DNA of 64,000 bases from Trissonchulus latispiculum (lineage: Eukaryota > Nematoda > Enoplea > Enoplida > Ironidae). The stretch is taken from assembly GCA_030248195.1 (NCBI GenBank), contig JASAND010011161.1, forward strand, positions 22,977 through 86,976, written 5' to 3'. The notes beneath the pieces are model-generated. The model was not told the origin of the DNA. It searched no databases and saw only the letters and a list, made by a program, of their open reading frames with translations. Numbering within the stretch: position 1 is the stretch's first letter; each line of letters begins with the position of its first letter. This document shows, in pieces, positions 22,335-34,300 of the stretch. Made by a program: the position numbers and the translations under genes.

Positions 22335-25300
22335 CTGAAATGTAACAGAAATTGTTTAATAATTTTTTCTGGATTTTGTCTCCAGACGTATTCTGTGACA
22401 GAATAGTTTTACTGGTTGTCTCACTGTTTGTGTCTTGGTTCGATGAACGAAATGATCTGGTTTAGTTAGAACTAACCTAACTTGTTTATATTTTCCGTAA
22501 CCATGTAGTTGCAGACTTGTCTAATAATTTAGTCTTGGCTGAACAGAAAATTTCCTGTCGATTTCGACTTTGGTACAGGTTTCAGAAATTTATGTTCTAT
22601 GGAACTGGCCAGGTTCGAGGGATGACTAGAAATTAAGGGTGATTTACCGTGCATGGGTCAAGTTTTCCATACTGATTAGTAAGTCACAAAACGTTTATTA
22701 ACGAACAGGCAAAATTAATCCTGGGCCCTTAAAAATATCAAAAACAATATTACCCTAGGCCAAACTGAAAGATGTAAATAGGCAAAGTCTGTTCTCTTTA
22801 ATGCGCACTCACTAATAATACCAACCGTTAAGAGTCTTGCTATTAGCAGAGTCACATTGTGTCACCTCTTTGTGAACTCCCACGGTAAAGACGTCATAGG
22901 ATCCAGGTTCGTAGGTATTATGAGGCAAATCGATGGAACCGTCGCCTGCTTCCTTGCAGCTGAGTGCGTTTATCTAAATTTTCAAACGATGTGTTGTCAT
23001 TACAAACAGTAGCACGTGATGAACTTCACTTAACGAGCTAAACATGTTGTGAAAACAAATCGCTAACTAAAAACCGTTGGCACAAAAAAGCAGTGATAAA
23101 CGCCAGCTTGCAGTCAATAAGGCATATAGTCCTTAGTCCGAAACAATGGGCGCGATGAGAGCTCTTACCCAGGATGACCTTGTATCCTTCGTAGATCCGC
23201 CTGCTAGCCCGCCTTTACTTAATTTTCTTGATATAATACAGGATAATTCAAACTGGCCATTTAGTTGAATGGCTAAACATTTTAGCCATTTAGTCCAATG
23301 GCTAGTCCAGTTGTAAAAGGCAGCGTGTTTGACTACTTGGCCAAAAGTCTCGCTATGTTTTAGCCATTTAGTTAAATGGCCAGCAGCTCGTAGCTTAGTT
23401 GTCAAATGACAGTTGACGACTATTTATTGACGATCATACTTTAGTTACTACTTTTCTACTTACTAATTGCAAGTACATATAACTGTAGTATCTAGGCTTG
23501 CAGAATCAACGATCAACTATTTAATACGTATCAGACCACACTAAGATATACCGGATCAAAACACATTCTAACTTAACAACTTCATACACTACATCTTTTC
23601 CCCCTTTAAAATAACAAAACAAACAAATAACTGTAGACTACAAAATGCTTTTATAGCACGTCCCCGTCTCTGCGTAGTATTCTGTTTCTCAGGAAGTGAG
23701 TTTTGCCTTTGTGTCGTCTACCCTCTGACTTTTCCTCTTGTTACTTGTTCCTGCAAGCCTTTTCGATGTGGCCACGAAAGCCGCAGAAATGGCATTCCAC
23801 CAATCAGAATCCACAGTTTTCAGGACTATGAGTGTTTCCATTACAGCGGAAACAAGGCTTCAGCTTCCCGCAGCCCGGATTGGCTTCCACCATCCCGACA
23901 ATACCTGTGACGGCACCATTTGCCAAAGCAGGGGAGCCTCTCTCGGCCATTTCCATGGCCTGTTTAGTGTCTTGGCTTAGAAGGCACACAGATATAGAAC
24001 TTCAGGTATATAACTTAATACTCAACAAAAAGATCACTGCTGCATAGGATGCAGTCTCTACATAGAAGATTAATTTTCAAAACTTTAACACTTCACAACA
24101 TTCTTCCTCTTTCTTGAAAAGCTTCAATTCCAGTAGGCTCGTCGCTGATACTCATCAAAGGCAGCGTTATATCTAAGTGGCGGTCTTCTGGCTCTAGCAG
24201 CTCTTTGCAGATCTTGCTGTGGGTGATCTAGCGGAGGAGCCACGTCTTTTAGGATAGGGGCATTAGCTTGGGCCTCAGTTTCTCCAACAAAGTCTGTTAA
24301 GTGCAGATAGGAGTCTTGATCCTCTTGGGAGGTGTGTGAGGTGACAACTTCGGACGGAAACTTTACCAGCTTTCTAGAACTCCAAATTTTCCCATCTTCC
24401 AGGAGGAAACTATGCATCGACTTTTTTCCCACAACAGTAAGCGGCTTGGAGAACTTTGACGTTCCTTTGGGATAGTAGGGTAGTAAATGGCGAACCTTAT
24501 CCCCAACTTTAATATCGGCGGTTCTTTCTCTGTGTTTATCCCATTTACTTTGATAGTCTTTAATTCTTCCCTTCACAATATTTTCAGCAGGTGGGTCTCG
24601 GAATGTAAAATTAGGACTATTGACCTTGGTACGAACTGTTCGGCGGAGGAACAGTTCAGCTGGGGTTTGACAAGTGGCTCTATGAGGTGTCATCCTGTAG
24701 CATGCCAAAATTTTCGGTAATTTTCTGGTTCCAGGTTCCCCGTTCATTTGTAGCTGTCAAAAGCTTTGCCTGCAATTCTCGGTTAAAGCGCTCCACGGCG
24801 CCGTTGCTTTCCGGGTTATGCGTCTGTCAAACTAACTAAGGTACACAATGTTGATCGAATGTGTAGAATTGCTTAATTTTGACAAATATTCTCAATAAAT
24901 TCTTTGCAGATATTTGGTAATAAATTCTATGCAAACACTCCTATTAATTCAATTTGAATTTATTTTACACGTTGAAGATATAAATCTGTGCAGATTTATT
25001 GAGATCATAAACTAAACGCCTGTGTAGACTCTATTCAGATTTAATCCCAAAATTACGCGATTCTGCGCATTCGATCAACATAGTGTACCTTAGTTAGTTT
25101 GACAGACGCATTATACACGGCAGTGGGTTTATGTTTAATTCCATTTGTCCTCAGATATTCGCCAAACTCTATACTCTTGAACTGTGGGCCATTGTCTGAA
25201 ATCAAACTTTCTGGCAAACCATATCGGGCAAAAAGTTTGTCCAGAAATCCAATGACAGAAGAGGTTGTGATTTTGCTGCAGATTGCGACCTCCGCCCATT

Positions 25301-28300
25301 TCGAGAAGTGGTCAACCAGAACCAAAAGGAAGGGTGTATGGGAAGGAGCTGTAGCAAAGGGCCCCAGAATGTCTATGCCAACTCTCTGCCAAGGGTACTC
25401 AGGTGGTGCGATTGCCTGAGTATTGGGTTTTTGCCTTACGGCAGCTTTATCACTCAGCTGACACTCGGTGCAATGCTGAACCAAATTGTGCACATCCTCG
25501 TCCAAACCCGGCCACCAGTAGGAATTTCGAATCACTTGCTTTGTTTTGGCGATTCCGCGGTGACCTTCGTGGGCAAGTGATAGTATTCGCTGACGAAGCG
25601 AGCTTGGGATGATTAGTCGATTCGGTGCTCGGAAAAGACAATCATCATGGATGTAGATTTCTTTCTGGATCAGGCGATAGGGTTTAAGATCTGTATTGCT
25701 CTGCGTTGATCGATTCCAGGCAACTACGGTGTGGTGAGAAACCGTCTGTAGGATCGTGTCTTTCTTTGTTGCGTCAGTAATCTCTGAAATGCTCACAGCA
25801 GGCAAGGTATTGATGAAGGCGATTGGAATTTCTTCATCGGTTAGATGTTGGAATTCAGGTAGAGGTAGTCGGGATAGACAATCAGCAGTTGTACTTTGAG
25901 TACCTGGTTTGTACTCAATTTGGTAGGTATAGTTCAATAGCCGCGAGTGCCATCTGGAAATGCGCATCGGTTTGTGGCCAGTTCCAGTGATATCATGCAA
26001 GGAGGTAAGAGCTTGATGATCAGTCTTTAGGGTGAAGGTCTTTCCCCATAAATAAACGTGCCAGCGCTCGCAAGCCCAAACACAGGCAAGCGCCTCACGT
26101 TCTGCGGCAGAGTACTTTCGCTCTCGTTCATTGAGGGTACAGGAGGCAAATGCTACAACTTTCTCTTCGGTGCCATGGATTTGGGAGAGTACAGCACCTA
26201 GTCCATATCCAATACAGCACCTGTTACAATGGTAGGAAGGTCAGGATTATATAAAGACAGAAAGCTAGATTTCTGTATCATCTCTTTAATCTTCTCAAAA
26301 GCTTGCTGTTGTGCTTCACCCCCAGTGAAAACTTTGTGGTGATGATGCTTCGTTTTGTCTGGTGAGTTGTCGTAGTGGTTCACTGACAGTAGCAAAATTC
26401 GGCACAAATTTGAGGTAGTATGAGCACATTCCTAAAAACGTGCGCAACGTAGAGAGGTCTGTTGGCGGTGGTGCCTTAGAGATTGCATCAAGGTTCTTCG
26501 TATTCGGTTTCAGGCCAGATTCGCTAAGTGTATGTCCAAGACATTCGATTTCTTTTTGAGACAGTGACAGCTTTGAGATTTCCAGAGAAACATTATGATC
26601 ATTCAGTCGTTGAAGGACTTGGTGTAGTCGTTTGTCATGTTGATCTTGAGTTCGGCCGGTGATGATAATGTCGTCCTGATAAACAATCATTCCAGGAATC
26701 CCTTGTAAGATAGCTTGCATCATTCTTTGGAACGCAGCCGCAGAATTCTTCATGCCCATGGGTAGACGACGGTACTGGTACACCCCGGATTCAGTGCTGA
26801 AAGCAGTTAGAGGTCGGCTTTCTTCGGTAAGTTCAAGCTAAAAATATGCCTTCTTAAGGTCAATTTTCGTGAATATCTTACCACCATTGAGCTCTGCAAA
26901 GGCTTCTTCAATTCTGGGTAATGGAAACTTATCAGGTAAGATAGCATCATTCAACTTTCTGAGATTGCAACAAATCCGTATTTTTCCGTTCGGTTTGAGC
27001 ACAGCAACCATAGGATGTAACCAGTGAGATGTTTCAATCTTCTCAATCACGCCGTCTTTTTCCAATTGTAGTAATTCTTCTTTAACCTTTTCCTTCAAGG
27101 CGAAGGGAACACTTCTATGTTTTTGTATGACTGGCTTGACGTTGTCAGCAACCTTGATTTGATATTGGAATCCTTTTATCTTTTTAAATTCTTCTGTGAA
27201 AAGCTTTGGCTATTTCTGTTGGATATCTTCTATGGACATTTGGTTAACGACCAGATTTTCACCAATGATATTGATCTTCAATTTCTGGATAAGATCTAAT
27301 CCCAAAAGTGCCTGGGTACCTTCGACGATGAAGAAAGAGGCGGTGTATTGCTGATTGTCACGATAGACTGTCAAGGTTGCACGGCCAAACGTAGTAATAG
27401 TTTGATGGTCATAAGCTAGTAGTTTTGTTGTGGTGGGTGATATGGTAGTAGGATCAGATAGCTTCTGATACTCTTGAATGGGCAACAGAGATACAGGTGC
27501 ACCGGTATCAATCACAAAAGATTGGATGTGCTGTTTACCACTGTTACTCTTAAGATTCAGATTACATGTGATGGCATGACTGACGTGCTGAGGGTTGATG
27601 CTCAGGACCTGAATGTTGTCTTCACCTTCAATCGACGCTTGATGTGTCTCTACTTGACGGATGTGACGAGATGCAGAAAATTTCTTGGTTTTGCAAACCC
27701 TTTCATAATGTCCCTTTTTATTACAGTAATTACAGTTACTGTTTTTCGCAGGGCAGTCACATCGAGAGTCCTTGTGGTCCCTGCCACATCGCATGCAAAG
27801 AGATTTACAGTTCATCTTTTCCTTCGGTGTCGGTTTTCTTGCTTGATGTGAGGTGGTAGGCTTACGATAAATAGCATGGACATTATGCTTTGTATCAGTT
27901 GACGTCAATTCCTTCGCTTCTTCTAAGGCTTTCTCGATTTGACAGGCCAATTGAACACAGCGTTCAACAGTTAAGTTGGATTCCATTAACAGTCTTTCTT
28001 TTACTTTCGGGTTATGAACTACTTCGACGATTTTGTCGCGCAACATATCCTCTTGCGACGCGCCAAAGTCACAGACGGCAGGAGAGAACGGAGTTCGCTT
28101 AAGTATAAACTAAACTTTTCCCCAGGTCTTTGCTTCTTCTGCCGAAATAGATGTCGGGCCGTCACAATGTTCTGTTTAGGGGAAAACTGGTTTTCTAGCA
28201 ACTGTTCAATGTCATTATAGGTAGGTGGACCGTTCTGATTGTCATGGGGAACAGGTAAAGTCTGATATATCCGCTGTGCTTCGGTACCAAGACAATGCAG

Positions 28301-31300
28301 ATGAATAGCAATCTTCCGTCGGTCGGGGTAATCTTCTGCTCCGGTTGCGATAAGATAATTGTGGAATAACTGAATCCACTGTTTCCAAGGTATAAGAGGA
28401 GTCCCCGGGTTCTCAAGGTACGGGTGTGGGGGTTTGAACATTTCCATCGTCGCCAAAATTTAGTGTCTTTGCTTAGAAGGCACACAGATATAGAACTTCA
28501 GGTATATAACTTTATACTCAACAAAAAGATCACTACTGCATAGGATGCAGTCTCTACATAGAAGATTAATTTTCAAAACTTTAACACTTCACAACAGCCT
28601 GAGCATGCTCAAATGCCCTGTCTAATGGTAAATCTCTTTCCGCCAAAAGGCGCTGTTGAATCACCTTATTTGCCAGACCTCCCACCAACCTGTCGCGCAA
28701 TGCCCGGTTCAGGAATTGGCCAAAGTCACATCTTTCTGCCAAGTGACGCAACTCAGCCAAATAGGACTTTCCTACACTTTCCCCCGACTGTTGATTGCGT
28801 TGGTTGAACTTGAATGTTTCAGCAATAACCAAGGGTTGAGGGGTAAAAGTCCGCTTCGACTGGCGTGTGATGCCTCAGCCGTTGGCATTGGTGCCGTGCT
28901 CTTACATATCTTCCCTTATGGATCAGAGCGACCAATCGTCTATGCTTCAAGACGTTTGGCACAGAGCGAGCGGAACTATTCACAAATAGAGAGAGAGGCC
29001 CTAGCCATTGTCTTTGGTGTGAAGAAATTCCATCAATTCCTTTTTGGATGAAAATTTGAACAATTCACTGATCATAAGCCACTAACTACCATTTTCGGTG
29101 ATAAGACCGGAGTATCAAGCATTGCAGTGGCTCGCCTGCAAAGATGGGCCTTACTTCTTATGGCCTACGTCTACACCATCAAGTATAAAAATTCGGAAGA
29201 AAACGCGAATGCCGACTGCTTATCGCGACTCCCAAGCACAGCAGCCGAGAAAGACATTTGGGAAGAAAAGAATTTGATTAAAGGAATTTTCGTTAGAGTG
29301 GTTCAAGAATCTGATTTGCCGATTACTATCCGTGATATTAAAGTGGCAACCGAAGCCGATACAATGCTCCAGAAAGTAATAGGATATTTCGAAATGGTTG
29401 GCCGAACAGATCAAAACTGGCGGATTCAGACCAGAGATTCTTTGATAACAAGAAAGATTTCTCAATTGTCGCAAATTGCCTACTTAAAGGTAACAGAATT
29501 GTGATCCCAGAGTCACTCCGCCCCCAAGTCCTTAAAGAGTTGCACAGCAGTCACAACGGAATCCTTAGAACAAAGTATTCTGCAAGCCTAGATATATACT
29601 ACAATAACTTAATATTATTTAAATGCAAGGTAGTCGACTTTTCAGTGTTTTGTGAGTAATATTCAGGAAGGCATTGACAGTTTTGAACAATAAAATAATT
29701 TTTTAATTTTCTTGAGATTTAAAATTTAACGATTTTTATTTGAAGTAAGTCTAAAAGGCTATATTAAAATTTTTATTTCTCCGTTCTTTCTTTTTCAAAA
29801 CTGTCCATGCATTCCTAACTATTACTTACAAAAAACTGAAAATTCGACGCTACCTTACATTTCAATAATATTAAATTATATGTACTTGAAATTAGTATGT
29901 ATAAAATTAGTAACTAAAGTTTGATCGTCAATAAATAGTCGTCAACTGTCATTTGACAACTAGGCTATGAGCTGCTGGCCATTTAACTATATGGCTAAAA
30001 CACTGTAGTCATTTTACTAAATGGCCAAAATATTGCGAGTCTTTTGGCCAAGTAGTCAAACACGTGCGTTTTACAACTGCGCTATCCATTTAACTATATG
30101 GTCAATTTGACTACTAGGCTTCAACATACCTATCATGCCGACGTCCATTGGCTCTCTCCTGTTTCGAACTAAGGCTTTGCCTTAGCGACTGCAGGCAGGA
30201 GTTTTTCATTATTTCTTTATAATTAATGCTTATATCCTTCGTGGATCCGCCTTTTTCTAAAGAACGTTAGCAGAAAGCAACTATAAAAATGTACAGAAAT
30301 ATTGTTTACCTACCTGAGTGGTCCGACAATGGTACGGAAAGTTTCTGTTAGCGGCAGATGGTCGGGTTATCACCTAAACATGTTTAATAAATAGAATAAA
30401 CGGTGAAAAATGAATAATTAGGAAAATAAATTAACTGCATTGGTAAATATCGGCGTCAAAGCCATCACAGGGCTTGCTAACTAACATTAAAACACAACAA
30501 ATGTGAAATTGAGCATCGGCAGGTTGTCCCCTACCCGTTTTGATTTTCTTGGTAAGTTTATGCATCAGACTAAGATGTCAAGGCTGAATGGAACATGAAA
30601 CGTTGGTACTGATGACTATAAAGTGATTTAATTCGTCAAATTCCGAAAACATTAGAGCTTTTGTTTGGCAGTATAGCTAGCGAAGACCCTTTCTTCGTTT
30701 TTGTTTTTTCGTCAACTCATAAATTCGGTCTTCAACAGTAATGCAGGTTTAACCGATTTCACTTACAAGAAACATAGTAAATCCTATGAGAACTATGCTA
30801 TTTTCTACGGCCGTGACTATCTTTTCCCGAATCCATTTTCCAATGAACGAATTTGCCAAAACAATGACAAACGGACCCATCCAGAACCTGCAAAAAATAA
30901 ATAGTCAAAACGACTTCCGACAATACTGCCAAGTCGCATGTGAGATAGTTTGACAAAATTTTCCATTTCTTGTTACACACTGTGTGTAATAGCAATGGCT
31001 CAGGGATGGAAACTGGGTCATGGGTCATTGGGTCATGGGTCGTTTGGGTCGCCATTTTTGCTTGGGTCACTGGGTCACTAATTTTGTGAAACCGTTGGGT
31101 CAATATGGGTCTGGGTCAAGCTTCCTGTGGGTCACTTTGGGTCTGGGTCAGCAAATTTTAGTGGGTCATTTTGGGTCTGGGTCATAGGGTCTTGCCAATC
31201 TTTAAAGCAGCTTCCAGTTTCAATTTTTCTGGTGGAAATTTAGCCAATTTTAAAATAAAACCCAGTGTTCCTTAAAAAATTTTCGCGCCTTCGGCGCGAT

Positions 31301-34300
31301 CACTAACCATTTTATTGAATTTATTACCCGCTTCGCAGAAATAGTCGAATTAAGTGTGAGTTGCCTTGGCCAGCCATTTTATTTCAGCGGGTTCATATAT
31401 GTAGTAAAAGCCACGTAACATGGTGAACACATTTCTATGGATTTTGAAATATAGAATCATAACAAGAAAAGCTTTGAAATTTCGTTAGGACCCTTAGCTT
31501 TTATCAGTGATCTTGAGTGATCAACTTTTTGAATACATGCTACAAACTTTCCACCGGCATAGGGTTCTCATATGTGCAGTGTGTGGAGTGGACCTATACA
31601 GTGTCGCTCACTCCTAGTCTGTACTATCACACATTAGTTGACCTCATAGGGCTTCCAGGCCAGGACGAGCAAAAGTTAATCAAAGGGTAAAAAAAGCATC
31701 AGAAGTTATGGCTTTTGGGGAAATCGCGAGAGATCCCTCGTCTCACATTTTCTTTAAAAACCGGGTCCTTGTCTGAGGTTGCAAATCGAATGAATCGAAA
31801 TGAAAACCGCCGGTCCATATTTAACTGATTTTTGTAAAAAACAAACTGTCGATTTAGTTTCACAAAAAGAGTGAAATGTACTTATTCTGGATTCAAAAAA
31901 TCAAAAGTTAGGGCTGGGGGAAAGCGTAAAAGATCTCTTATTCTTGCCTCTTTTCAAAATTTACGGTGTTTTAAAATTACTGCACAAAAGGACAACCACG
32001 TTTAGGTAAAATCTGTCTGGGGCACGTTAATCTATTGGGTCATTTGGGTCTGGGTCACAAAAATTCTTGGGTCAGTTGGGTCTGGGTCACGAAAACGTTT
32101 GGGTCATTTGGGTCTGGGTCACCAAATTTTAAAATTTTATGGGTCGCCTTGGGTCTGGGTCAAATTTGCGTTTGGGTCGTGTGGGTCATGGGTCACAAAA
32201 AGTGACCCAGTTTCCATACCTGCAATGGCTGTCCTCCTCATTGAAGTAAGCTGGAATTAAATGGATCCTGAAGATAAGTCCAACTCCAATAAATCCAATA
32301 TTTGAGTTTCCCTACAACTTATTGACGTCATTGAACAGTTGGAAAATCTATTTGTGGAAACATATCTAGAAAAGTACATCATACCATATTGTGTAGAGAG
32401 TCGCGAACGGTATATAAAAAGACCTCTTCTCGGGATAATGAGCCAACGTGAAGTAAGTGGCGTAGCAGAACCACAGCCAACCAAGCAGCCGGACAACTAC
32501 AACTCCGTACCCTGCGGGACTCTCATAGAAATAGGTTACTTCGCCGGGATCGAAAAACTGAAACAAGACAAACCGCCTCACGATTTAATAATTCATATTA
32601 ATTGACGGTGACGATATGGTTAAGCGAACCATACTATGCTGGTCACATTTGCAAGGTTTATGCCAGAGCAGAATAGTGGTTTCTTAGTGCGCTACAAGTG
32701 GAGGATCATGTCAAGTCTAGAACTTGAACAAGAGATAAGCTCTAGCACCCCTACTTCAAACATCCCTCCTGTGCAATTTACCGAGATTGTTAAGGGGTGG
32801 CCGCCTGTCTGGTGGAGCAACCAGAGCACTTCCATTACTGTGGACGTAATGGACGTACTGATAGCCTTGTTGAACACCTCGGGTATTCACTTCCCTTCCC
32901 TCAAAAATGCATACGTTCTAAGCTGGCACTACCCCTAACCGGAGCACCGACTGGGGTGAGCTGGCTGTATAAAAACTCTGCAATTTCGGTATAACGATTA
33001 TCTAACCGCTGTCAGTTGACTCCAAACAAACAGTCAAACCAAATCAACGCATGTATGCTGAAGCTTGAAACACCACAGCTCTGAGGTCCAAATATGGCAA
33101 ACTGAATTTATTCACCAACAGACTACGAATTAATTTGATTTCTATTTGCAAGAAAATCACTTTGCTTCGCATTATCAATTTTATTTTGCTTTATTTCATT
33201 CTTGATTTCTTATCTTTTATGCAACCATATGCTCGTTAGGAGGCCAGCTTAAAGCAGACCCACAAGCTGAGTAAGGTCTTACTTCTTAATCTTGTCTTTA
33301 AATCTTGTTTTTTAAATCTTTGCTATTGGTTGGAACTGTTGTGATTATTAACAGGCAAAGTTTCCTCGAAAAGGGACCAACTGCTTGACTTTTTTAAAAG
33401 TTAATAGGAGTTTCATAACTTATACATTGGTTTCTGGGGCTCCATCTTCAAGTGTCACTCTAACTCCCTTTAGACCACGTTTCTTCACCAAATGTATTTT
33501 TATATGAAGTCCCAGCTCTTCTAACCTTAATTTCATAGATGAAACAGGCAGCATACAGAAGACTGTAGATAATCATGAATCCAATAATTCTTGTCTGACC
33601 ACGCCTGGAGAGACGAGCTCTGGTTATGGTGTAGCCCTTGGCCACTAGCATTAACAACAGTAAGAAAACTAGGGAGCAGGATACGCGCGATAATTGCCCT
33701 AAAGATTAAACGGAAAAAGGTTCAGGTAGTTTGACAGGCAAAAACTTGCAACAGTTGCACTTAAAATGACACAGTTTAAAAACAAACTTTTCAAAATCAG
33801 TCAGGTGTTCTTCAAGTCTATTTTGGGAACACACTGTAAGACGCAAATAGATTACTTCAGGAAACAAGGATGTGAGCCTGGGAAGCACCAACCCTAATTA
33901 TGCCAACGTTCTGTTTTCAGCTTTCTTTATTTCGTACATTTCTATTAAGGTCAACTTTGCCCCAAAGTGTATTTACCATATTATTTACAGAAGCGCAATT
34001 CATGCTTTAGTTTTTTTACTAATTCTATGCGTTTGAGCTTCTTCTAAGATTTAGCGAACATGGTTTGTGCAGTGACTGACAGCTAGAGTTGTGCCGTTAA
34101 GGGTTTCGGCCGGGCCCGGGCCGGGCCCGGGCCAAACTTGCGTGCCGGGCCGGGCTCCGGGCCGGGCCCGGCCCGGAGCCCGGAGGCCCGATACAAGGCC
34201 CGGAGGCCCGGGCCCGTTACAAGGCCCGGGTCACGGCCCGGGTCACGAAGGCCCAGCCCGATTCAAAGCCCGGGTTGTTCGAAGCTTGGTTGGGCGAACC

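Larger units (their letters stand above)
23963..28596 (-). mobile_element. Ty3/Gypsy LTR retrotransposon A, complete but inactive
   Basis: Two 138-bp LTRs (23963-24100 and 28459-28596) are nearly identical. The target duplication is GCCTG (23958-23962 and 28597-28601). Order on the minus strand: gag, protease, RT, RNase H, integrase, as in Ty3/Gypsy. A purine tract AAGAAAGAGGAAGAA precedes the 3' LTR, and TTTTGGCGACGATGG follows the 5' LTR. Breaks: a frameshift in gag, a TAG in RT, frameshifts after RT, and a MITE in integrase. Near-identical LTRs suggest fairly recent insertion. Confidence 0.9.
23109..30193. mobile_element. Gypsy element B remnant, head-to-head, with an LTR at each end
   Basis: The outer 400-485 bp are inverted copies of one sequence: 23109-23593 on the minus strand and about 29577-30193 on the plus strand. 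Shared blocks include CAGTTGACGACTATTTATTG and the end GACTGCA. Between them lie a minus-strand gag (interrupted by element A) and a plus-strand RNase H/integrase piece, meeting at about 28845. Both pieces run outward to the same 3' LTR type, so this is an inverted rearrangement of one Gypsy family, not a single intact element. All of it lies in intron 12 of the 7TM gene. Confidence 0.65.

Noticed and set aside
32636..32994. Plus-strand open frames of 65-100 codons
   Set aside because: They lie in the intron between exons 9 and 10 of the minus-strand gene, overlap a minus-strand frame and show no motif.
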